50,283 bases of DNA. Source: JADHUC01 sp964617665. Lineage in GTDB: Bacteria; Planctomycetota; Planctomycetia; Pirellulales; Pirellulaceae. Made by a program: the position numbers and the translations under genes. The notes beneath the pieces are model-generated. The model was given only the letters and a program-made list of their open reading frames with translations. It was not told where the DNA came from and searched no databases. The stretch lies in assembly GCA_964617665.1 (NCBI GenBank), contig CAZUAH010000031.1:1-50283 (forward strand). Direction: 5' to 3'. Numbering within the stretch: position 1 is the stretch's first letter; every line of letters starts with the position of its first letter. Positions 44,136 to 50,283 of this stretch are shown one piece after another.

Positions 44136-46100
44136 TCATACTCTCAAATCGACTTGGCCTGCCGTCGTGCCGTCCGTTTGAACTGTCGTCGGCGGCGACG
44201 TACCGACTTCGCGTTCTGGCATCCACTGAAGCATTGGACTTCGGTCTCTATCGGATCGGTCGTCCGAGTGACGACCGCTATGTTTGCTTAGATCAAACTG
44301 GTCCAAGTTCACACCAGCATCCTCAAGTGATTGTTGAAGCGCTGGTAGTTCGCGTTCCACCGCGACCCGAGCCGCCTCGTTCGCCACTAGCAGTTTCACA
44401 GTGACTTTGCCCTTCGACTTCTCCAACCGAATCGTCACCCGTCCCAGCTCGGGCGGATCCAAACGCATTTCGAATCGAACGGCTTGATCGTCCGGGGTCC
44501 GTGCATACCAAGCGACGATGGATTCGTTCAGTCGATCGGCGACATTCGTGCCAGCGAGTGTCGCAAAAGCCGATTTGACCGCCGGACTTACCAATTCACT
44601 CACCGTGGATTCAGCTCCTATTGACGATTGGCCGACCGACGGAGTTCCTGCTGACGGTCCCTGTGAGTCCATGTTTGAAACCGACTCAACGCGCAACGTG
44701 TTTTCGTGTGTCGCAGCCGGAGGCTCGCTGGACGACGCGACAATGACCGCTGATTCGAGCGATCCGATCATAGGTTTCGCGTCTATCGTACTTCCCGGTT
44801 CGAACGTCATTGTCGGCTCTCCGGGGCTTCTGCTAGGCATTTCCACACGTTGTGCGTTCCCGGCGCGAACCACGGCGTCCACTCTCCCGTCATCGCTCCC
44901 GCCGACACGCCCAGTTTTCCTGCCGGTCCCCAGGAAACCAGCCGATTCTGTCGTCCCCTCTGTCACAAGACGCTCCGGTTGTTGCCCGTCTCGGGTTGCT
45001 GGCACAGTTGGCCGCAAGTGGTCAGGCGTATCTTGAGGCGAATGGTCCGCAACGGTTGCGTTGGGTAGTGCAAACGCTTCTGTTATTGCAGTCCGACTAC
45101 CACCGAGGCTCCCAGCAGCCAAGCCACCAGAGGAGTTGTCTCGACTACCGTGCGATACGGGCAGTTTCCCCTTGGAGACAAACGCATTGAATTGCGCTGG
45201 TCTTCCTTCTGCCAACTCCGGTCCACTGAGGAACTGCGAAGGTGCAAGCGTTCTGCCAAGCGCATCAGACGGACTGAGTTGAACACGCCCATTCATCGCT
45301 TCCGTGTCGTCTGCTGCCTGGATAGTGGGGGGATTCTCTGACGTCAAACCTGGAACCTCTGGGGCCGCGTTTGCATCACTGTGTGGCCCGCCCGCGGTAA
45401 CATCAACCGTTGCATTTTCAACATCTCTGCTAACCTGTGCGGTCGGTACTCGAGGCCCTATGGGCAACGCGACTACACGGTGCACCTCGGGCATCGGAGG
45501 TGATTCCGCGTGTGTGGATTGCCGCGATGGCGAAGCTCCCCGTTGAGCAGAACCGTCATAAGACGCCTCAGAGTCCGGGATCGTGTCGGCGCCGAGCGGA
45601 GTCTTCTTCTCGGGCGAAGCGACCGGCGGTGCAATCGGGTGCTGCAAATGCTCAGCCGTTACACCGGATTCCAATACCGCCGTGGGTGTGGCGACTTCGG
45701 GTGGGCGGTGTGTATCCGCAATAACATTGACTGGAAGAGCAAACGGCGGTTGGAGTGCTACGGCTTCTAAGGTTGGTTGTCGCGGTGGAATGATGCATCT
45801 GTTCTGGTCGCCGCCCGGATTCCATGATTCGGCGTTTGATGATCCTCCAATCGGGTGCTGAGACGTGTCGGCAAGATCGGGCTCGATCTGTTGAGATTCC
45901 GGAGCGTTGACCGGCGGACTCTCTGCGACCAACTGGACCAAGAGTCCATCAAGAAAGTTGTCGCCTAGCTTCGCGGAAGGCGCCATCGGCGTACCAATAC
46001 GGACGGCGTCACCGTGGTGCACGGCGCGCTGTAGATGCTGGGAGAACCCAGGCCCGCCAACTGGCGAGGTTGTGGGCAAGGCAATCAGGGGTGAAGTCAT
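44136..46100 (-). CDS. fliK: Flagellar hook-length control protein FliK
   Basis: The 654-residue product is mostly low-complexity (Pro, Ser, Thr, Ala, Glu-rich) and probably disordered up to about residue 530. It ends in the Flg_hook domain: VRFEMRLDPPELGRVTIRLEKS, KVTVKLLVANEAARVAVERELPALQ and LEDAGVNLDQFDLSKH. FliK measures hook length and switches the export apparatus from hook to filament substrates. The gene order fliK-flgD-flgE is usual. It is the first gene after a sigma-54-type promoter (46150-46165), with a leader of about 39 nt. No clear ribosome binding site precedes the ATG. Confidence 0.92.
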   Translation of the reverse strand: MTSPLIALPTTSPVGGPGFSQHLQRAVHHGDAVRIGTPMAPSAKLGDNFLDGLLVQLVAESPPVNAPESQQIEPDLADTSQHPIGGSSNAESWNPGGDQNRCIIPPRQPTLEAVALQPPFALPVNVIADTHRPPEVATPTAVLESGVTAEHLQHPIAPPVASPEKKTPLGADTIPDSEASYDGSAQRGASPSRQSTHAESPPMPEVHRVVALPIGPRVPTAQVSRDVENATVDVTAGGPHSDANAAPEVPGLTSENPPTIQAADDTEAMNGRVQLSPSDALGRTLAPSQFLSGPELAEGRPAQFNAFVSKGKLPVSHGSRDNSSGGLAAGSLGGSRTAITEAFALPNATVADHSPQDTPDHLRPTVPATRDGQQPERLVTEGTTESAGFLGTGRKTGRVGGSDDGRVDAVVRAGNAQRVEMPSRSPGEPTMTFEPGSTIDAKPMIGSLESAVIVASSSEPPAATHENTLRVESVSNMDSQGPSAGTPSVGQSSIGAESTVSELVSPAVKSAFATLAGTNVADRLNESIVAWYARTPDDQAVRFEMRLDPPELGRVTIRLEKSKGKVTVKLLVANEAARVAVERELPALQQSLEDAGVNLDQFDLSKHSGRHSDDRSDRDRSPMLQWMPEREVGTSPPTTVQTDGTTAGQVDLRV

Positions 46101-46149
46101 GTGGTCATCGGAGGACGAACGAGGAAGGTGACGGGAGACCCGCTACCGA

Positions 46150-46165
46150 TGCAAACGGTGTGCCC
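46150..46165 (-). promoter_or_regulatory. Sigma-54 (RpoN)-type promoter of fliK-flgD-flgE
   Basis: On the minus strand, GGGCACACCGTTTGCA matches TGGCAC-N5-TTGCA except for the first base, with exact GG-N10-GC spacing. Transcription would start near 46139, about 39 nt before the fliK ATG at 46100. The gene immediately upstream encodes a sigma-54 activator. Confidence 0.7.
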
Positions 46166-46222
46166 ATCGTGGGCAGGGGGGAATCACCGACAGCCTGGTA
46201 GTGAGAAATCCCTGTGTGCGTG

Positions 46223-46263
46223 CGTTCCAGAAATCGGAACGGCCAGACATTCGTGCTAGCACG
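46223..46263. promoter_or_regulatory. Two palindromes, candidate activator binding sites
   Basis: CGTTCC (46223-46228) and GGAACG (46236-46241) form an interrupted palindrome. CGTGCTAGCACG (46252-46263) is a perfect 12-bp palindrome. Their centres lie about 93 and 118 bp upstream of the predicted start, where enhancer-binding proteins usually sit for sigma-54 promoters. Binding is inferred from position and symmetry. Confidence 0.45.
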
Positions 46264-46359
46264 GCCGAGGCGACGGAAAAAACTTCGAGGCCACCCTGGA
46301 AATGTTTTTCGGGTGAATTGAGACGTGCGCAATGGCGGGAACGAACAAAGACGCGCCAA

Positions 46360-47520
46360 CTACGCGGATTCTTGCTGGCGATACAGCTTCATCTTGTTCG
46401 ACAGCGTCCGTGCCGTCACACCCAAGTGAGCTGCTGCCGCCGTCTTGTTGCCGTTGAATCTATTCAACGAATTCAGGATGACCAGTCGTTCAATTTCAGC
46501 TAGGGTCAGACTCAACAGCGTTTCAGGCATCGATTCCGATGATGATCGCAACGGGGGCAACTCCTGCAACTGAATGATCTCTGACGCTGTGAGAACACAC
46601 GCTCGATGGATGACGTTTCTCAACTGTCGTACGTTGCCAGGCCACGAGTAGTCGACGAGCATGCGCATCGCCGACTCGGATACGCCGCGAACGGGAACGC
46701 TGGCTTCGTCACGAAAATAGCCGATGAATCGACTTGCCAGCACTGGGATATCTTCGGGACGCTCGCGCAAAGGTGGCAATTTGATGTCGAGCACGTTCAA
46801 TCGGTGATACAGGTCCGCTCGGAAGTTTCCCTTTTCGACCTCTACTTCCAGGTCACGATTGGTCGTCGCCAACACTCGTACGTCTGCATTTCGAACCTCG
46901 TTCGCGCCAATTCGCTGAAACTCCTCCTCTTCAAGAACCCTCAACAGCTTCGCCTGGATACTGATTGGTATTTCGCTGATCTCGTCGAGAAGAAGTGTTC
47001 CTTCGTTCGCCCACTCGAAGCGTCCGACGCGGCTTTCCATTGCACCCGTGAAGGCCCCACGCTCATGCCCAAACAGTTCGCTTTCCATCAGGCTCTCAGG
47101 CAGCGCAGCACAATTGACACGCACGTAGCGTTTGGCGCACCGAGGGCTCGCCTCGTGGATCAACCTGGCTACCAACTCCTTCCCGGTGCCGCTTTCGCCG
47201 GTCAGCAGAACGGTAGCCGAGCTTCGCGCAAACCGAGTAGCGTACTCGACCACTTGACGCATGCCATGGGACTGAAAGACAAGTTCGCGATTCTTATCGG
47301 ACTCAGACAAGTCCAGGAGCGTTTGAAGGTCGCGTACCGATTCGATGATATGTTGGGGCTCGACGGTGACTCGGCACGTGTCACGACCACGGTCGACGGC
47401 GGCGCTGGTCCAATTCACTCTTGGAATCTTGCAGCGGAAATCGAACTCGTCGTCTTCTTTGCCTTGATATACGTGCAATTGTCGTTCCGAGTCCCGTCGT
47501 TCTGCGTTGTTCGTTGCCAT
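46360..47520 (-). CDS. Sigma-54-dependent transcriptional activator (flagellar regulator type)
   Basis: The ATG at 47520 was preferred to an in-frame TTG. The 386-residue product has an AAA+ domain with Walker A GESGTGKE (residues 108-115), the sigma-54 contact loop GAFTGA (155-160), Walker B TLLLDE (175-180), and TTNRDLEVEV and LYHRLNVLDIKLPPLRERPEDI. A Fis-type helix-turn-helix is at the C-terminus (NKTAAAAHLGVTARTLSNKM). The N-terminal 80 residues are charged and show no receiver domain, so activity is not obviously controlled by phosphorylation; FleQ-like control is possible. A sigma-54 promoter and palindromes follow directly downstream, before fliK, which suggests local control of hook genes. 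Confidence 0.92.
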   Translation of the reverse strand: MATNNAERRDSERQLHVYQGKEDDEFDFRCKIPRVNWTSAAVDRGRDTCRVTVEPQHIIESVRDLQTLLDLSESDKNRELVFQSHGMRQVVEYATRFARSSATVLLTGESGTGKELVARLIHEASPRCAKRYVRVNCAALPESLMESELFGHERGAFTGAMESRVGRFEWANEGTLLLDEISEIPISIQAKLLRVLEEEEFQRIGANEVRNADVRVLATTNRDLEVEVEKGNFRADLYHRLNVLDIKLPPLRERPEDIPVLASRFIGYFRDEASVPVRGVSESAMRMLVDYSWPGNVRQLRNVIHRACVLTASEIIQLQELPPLRSSSESMPETLLSLTLAEIERLVILNSLNRFNGNKTAAAAHLGVTARTLSNKMKLYRQQESA

Positions 47521-47568
47521 CGTGGATTCCAAGACTTGCGTGTGCGTTCTAGCGTCGCCTCGCTTAAT

Positions 47569-48006
47569 TCATTCGCCACCTGACTCGCACGACTGCGCGA
47601 CCGCGGAGGCGTATGCCTGGCGCATCTGTCGCCCACGGCTTTCACGGTTCAGCTTCGGCGACAGGCGGTCGCGCACCTCACGAGCTTGCTCTTCCGCAGT
47701 CGCCATAACTTCGATCAGCTTTCTCAAGGTCGGTTCCAGTCGCTGAAGGGCCTTGCGGAGACGAGGCCCCGGTTGCTGCCCGATCACCTCAAATTGACGA
47801 CGAGCCGCCTGCGTCTGACTGCTCAAGTTGGCCACCTCGTCAAGGGCTGCACGCATTTGATCAAGCAGATCCACCGGATTAACATCCTGAGTGAACGACG
47901 CCGGCAGCTCTTCGCTGATTTTGAGCGCTTGCTCGTACTGTTCAGCCTGTTGCTCGTAGGCCAGGCAGAGTACCTCTTCGACTTGGTCAATCGTTCGACG
48001 GTTCAC
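47569..48006 (-). CDS. Coiled-coil protein in the flagellar cluster, possible FlgN-like chaperone
   Basis: The GTG at 48006 has AAAGG 8 nt upstream; the longer ORF to 48087 overlaps the preceding gene and was rejected. The 145-residue product is almost entirely helical with heptad-like spacing (VEEVLCLAYEQQAEQYEQALKI, LLDQMRAALDEVANLSSQTQ, LQRLEPTLRKLIEVMATAEEQ). The size and all-helix character fit FlgN/FliT-type flagellar export chaperones, but no signature was recognised. It overlaps the upstream TPR gene by 20 nt and lies 48 nt before the sigma-54 activator, so it is co-transcribed. Confidence 0.65.
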   Translation of the reverse strand: MNRRTIDQVEEVLCLAYEQQAEQYEQALKISEELPASFTQDVNPVDLLDQMRAALDEVANLSSQTQAARRQFEVIGQQPGPRLRKALQRLEPTLRKLIEVMATAEEQAREVRDRLSPKLNRESRGRQMRQAYASAVAQSCESGGE

Positions 48007-48904
48007 GGATTTGCCTTTCGATGTTTCGAATGGACTGGTCCAACCCCTCGACGCCTTCCGCCAAACGCTTGCGGTAGCCCATGGCATCCAGCCACCAACG
48101 AGCGTGGGCCGAAATTAGGTCGTCACCGGTTTCGCTGGTGAGTTCACGGTAGATCTGTTCGGCCGTTGCCATGCTCCCAAGCCGACGATGGCATGTAGCG
48201 ATCTGGTACCGAACCCAACGCTTCTCGGCGTTACCCAGAACCTGCTTCTGAAGCCCATCGTAGAGTTCCAACGCCAATTCGATGTCACCGGCGCCAAAGA
48301 GATTATTGGCCAGAGCGAGGCGATCGCTTGGGTTACTCACCGCTGGATCGCCATCACCAAGTGATGACACGGTTTTGCGCATGTCGCTTGGCGTTGCCGT
48401 GGACTGAGGCTGAGGTTGGGGGGCCAGCGGCTGTGTGATCGCCGTGTCCGCTGTGTCTAACGGCTCGCGAGCTGGCTCCGGCACAGTCGTGTCAGTCTGC
48501 CCCGATTCCGCCGATCGGTCCAATAGTCCCTTCAGTGTCCTGACTTGGTCTCGCAACTCGACAACCTTTCGCGAGCGGCGAAGTTGAGTTTCGCTGAGCA
48601 AACGTTCGAATCGCTGAGTCAGTGATTCCGTGTCCTCTTGATCGCAGAGGGGCTGCGGTTCGCCCTTGGCCGTGTGAGTCGACTTTCGACTTGACGACGA
48701 AACCGCCGATTCCCTTTCCGGCGCTGGCCGACTCACTATGGCAGCAGGAGCCGACAAGGCCGGCGTTGGAACCGGTTTCTCGGCTCCCAGCATCGTCGGA
48801 ATTTCAATGCCGATCCACGCAATTGTGCACGCCACAAACGCATGCTGCCATCGTGTTCCGATTCGATGTCCATGTTGCCTTGAGCCGTTTCCTGTCCCTA
48901 TCAT
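47987..48904 (-). CDS. Exported TPR-type protein
   Basis: The ATG at 48904 lies 16 nt after the stop of the STN-TPR gene. The 305-residue product has a signal-like segment (WQHAFVACTIAWIGIEIPTMLGA). A Pro/Ser-rich region and a coiled coil follow (SLTQRFERLLSETQLRRSRKV). Residues about 190-270 form TPR units (ALANNLFGAGDIELALELYDGLQ, YQIATCHRRLGSMATAEQIY) and the C-terminus is helical. It is probably periplasmic and may act with the neighbouring TPR protein in motor or envelope structure; this is inferred only from position. Confidence 0.75.
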   Translation of the reverse strand: MIGTGNGSRQHGHRIGTRWQHAFVACTIAWIGIEIPTMLGAEKPVPTPALSAPAAIVSRPAPERESAVSSSSRKSTHTAKGEPQPLCDQEDTESLTQRFERLLSETQLRRSRKVVELRDQVRTLKGLLDRSAESGQTDTTVPEPAREPLDTADTAITQPLAPQPQPQSTATPSDMRKTVSSLGDGDPAVSNPSDRLALANNLFGAGDIELALELYDGLQKQVLGNAEKRWVRYQIATCHRRLGSMATAEQIYRELTSETGDDLISAHARWWLDAMGYRKRLAEGVEGLDQSIRNIERQIREPSND

Positions 48905-48920
48905 CGTTACGCATCGTCCT

Positions 48921-50283
48921 TTATTCTTGACGAGTGGTCGAAACGAATGGCTCGGTACCGGCAAAGCAAAGGGCCGCTGCGCGGTGCCTCCCCAGTCGCT
49001 CGAACACGCGTCCCATGGTCTTCAGTACCTCGTTCCGTTCGGCAGTTTCACTATCGTCCTCGAGTAACTCGCGACAGATCGCAAGACATTGTTCTTCCTC
49101 GCCTTCGTCGGCTATGACTTTCGCCACACGCAACTTCGCCAGATTGGCCCACGCATCGTCACCTTCGATTGCCAATGATATAAGCAGATCCTTGCAGGCA
49201 GCCACTTCTCCTGCGTCGTAATGGTATTCCGCCAACTCGTACAGCATTCGCGACCTCAGGCCACCACGAGGAACGATCTCCAGTCCTCCTTGCAGCGTCG
49301 AAAGCATGGCCTCAAATAGACCGAGTCGACCGTATGCTTCTGCGAGGATCACGAATCCATGTGCGCCAAAAAACTCGGTTCCATCGAGATGGGTCACAGC
49401 GTCAAGCAAGGGCCAACTCTGCTTCTCAAGGTGTGTGGGCGTTGATGCCACTTGATGGCGTGCCAATGCTGCCAGCAAAGCCGCCTGATCTGAGTGCACC
49501 TCCCGAGTGAACGCCGCACGATGGGTCATCAAGATGCGATTGGCCGCTCTGGAGTCGTCGAGCAACAAGTGGGCACTAGCAAGCGTGATGGCTGCGGTGG
49601 CTCGTGAAACGTCATCATTGGCGCGCTTGAGGGAGCGCATCAGAGGCCGGGTTGCTCGCTTTGCTTGATCGTTCTCCAGGTACAGCCTTCCCAGATAAAG
49701 GTTAGCGATGGGTTCGAGTCGATCGGTCGGAGCTTCATCTACAACTTGATAGAAGTGCTCCATTGCCTCGTCACGAAGTCCCAGGCAGAGCTTGGTCTTG
49801 GCTAGATTGAAACGCACGCCCACGCAGCTAACGGATAGCGAGAACTGACGCAGAAACTGTTCGTACTGCCGTGTCGCTGTCTCGTGCTGCCCCCGGCGGA
49901 CGCTGATGTTGCCCAATGCCCAATAGGCATCGTCCGCCAACGCATGATCAGGAAAGGCCGTCGTGGCACGTCGCAGCATGCGTTCAGCAACTTCCAGGTC
50001 AGACTTTTCGATGACCTCGACGCTTAACTCAGCCCGAGTGTGTATCCGAATCGTGCCATTTGATTCCACCCAGGCCAGTTCCATCGGGTCACAGATGCCG
50101 TCCAGGAGGATCGCCAAAGTGGTTTCAGGGGTCGCGACTTGAACCGTGTGTCCCCCAACACGATCGTGGGCCACAGGAGACCACACGGCCTTCAGACCTG
50201 CCTTTCCTGTCAGTAGTTCAACGACAGCCGTCACGGGCATCTGCGGGAGATTTGTCTCCAGAAAAGTCTCTGCGGCCCTGGAC
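48921..50283 (-). CDS. Partial STN-TPR protein, N-terminus outside the window
   Basis: The frame stays open to the window edge beyond the first internal Met at 50240 (upstream codons read FLETNLPQ), so the gene is incomplete. The visible N-terminal part, PVTAVVELLTGKAGLKAVWSP, VQVATPETTLAILLDGICD and VESNGTIRIHTRAEL, resembles an STN (secretin and TonB N-terminus) domain. About eight TPR-like repeats follow (MLRRATTAFPDHALADDAYWAL, ATRQYEQFLRQF, DEAMEHFYQVVDEAPT and others), ending near residue 430 (ALCFAGTEPFVSTTRQE). STN plus TPR suggests a periplasmic assembly protein. It heads the group that includes the second TPR protein, the coiled-coil protein and the sigma-54 activator, 16 nt before the next gene. 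Confidence 0.75.
   Translation of the reverse strand, partial: SRAAETFLETNLPQMPVTAVVELLTGKAGLKAVWSPVAHDRVGGHTVQVATPETTLAILLDGICDPMELAWVESNGTIRIHTRAELSVEVIEKSDLEVAERMLRRATTAFPDHALADDAYWALGNISVRRGQHETATRQYEQFLRQFSLSVSCVGVRFNLAKTKLCLGLRDEAMEHFYQVVDEAPTDRLEPIANLYLGRLYLENDQAKRATRPLMRSLKRANDDVSRATAAITLASAHLLLDDSRAANRILMTHRAAFTREVHSDQAALLAALARHQVASTPTHLEKQSWPLLDAVTHLDGTEFFGAHGFVILAEAYGRLGLFEAMLSTLQGGLEIVPRGGLRSRMLYELAEYHYDAGEVAACKDLLISLAIEGDDAWANLAKLRVAKVIADEGEEEQCLAICRELLEDDSETAERNEVLKTMGRVFERLGRHRAAALCFAGTEPFVSTTRQE

Noticed and set aside
46606..47583. 325-residue plus-strand open frame
   Set aside because: Antisense to the sigma-54 activator, which has full Walker and GAFTGA motifs.
1..50283. 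Search by eye for tRNA, rRNA, CRISPR arrays, insertion sequences and prophage genes
   Set aside because: No cloverleaf, regularly spaced direct repeat, transposase or phage structural gene was recognised.

Overview
The window looks like chromosomal DNA of a planctomycete, probably Pirellulales-like, at moderately high GC. The evidence is gene content: an RDD / SpoIIM / DUF4129 / DUF4350 membrane operon, a 29-residue AURKAIP1/COX24-type basic protein, a 'hydrazine synthase A-like' propeller-cytochrome, many large secreted TPR, EF-hand, PQQ-propeller and LamG proteins, and a palindrome whose translation gives the ATRSVSEG-type peptide that I recall as common in planctomycete genomes. No rRNA, tRNA, transposase, integrase or CRISPR array was seen. 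No sequence search was possible, so family names rest on motifs and architecture read by eye.

Layout. (1) 1-9.1 kb: a degenerate FHA membrane protein faces a five-gene minus-strand operon (RDD, SpoIIM-like, membrane protein, DUF4129, DUF4350). Then come an SDR oxidoreductase, the tiny basic protein gene and a lipoprotein. (2) 9.4-13.5 kb: a 927-residue TPR lipoprotein and a secreted protein with eight EF-hand loops. Both are followed by almost the same hairpin, which looks like a shared terminator sequence. (3) 13.7-17.3 kb: pncB, larB, a 78-residue protein and rsmA, all on the minus strand. PncB makes nicotinate mononucleotide and LarB uses nicotinate adenine dinucleotide, so the first two may be linked by substrate. 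(4) 17.5-25.8 kb: a secreted double alpha/beta hydrolase, two zinc-ribbon proteins, an aldehyde:ferredoxin oxidoreductase with its own MoaD-like carrier, an isochorismatase-like hydrolase, an NHL propeller with an apparent nonsense mutation near its end, and a small secreted protein.

(5) 26-39.7 kb: a block of very large exported proteins: beta-helix plus LamG, sialidase-like propeller, PD40/cytochrome (HzsA-like), PQQ-propeller, and a GH106-like 1400-residue glycoside hydrolase. A near-consensus sigma-54 promoter lies upstream of the last one. This is probably a glycan-utilisation locus without SusC/SusD or sulfatase genes. (6) 39.7-50.3 kb, all minus strand: an HDOD protein and an RsbU-like phosphatase form one pair. 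Upstream lies a hook-assembly cluster: STN-TPR protein (partial), second TPR protein, coiled-coil protein, sigma-54 activator, fliK, flgD, flgE. A near-consensus sigma-54 promoter with two upstream palindromes sits between the activator gene and fliK, so the activator probably switches on hook genes.

The most interesting signals are the two sigma-54 promoters, the in-frame palindromic repeat inside the DUF4129 leader, the duplicated hairpin pair, the larB-pncB link and the exact 67-codon periodicity in the FHA protein. No single previously unknown multi-gene system could be demonstrated from sequence alone.
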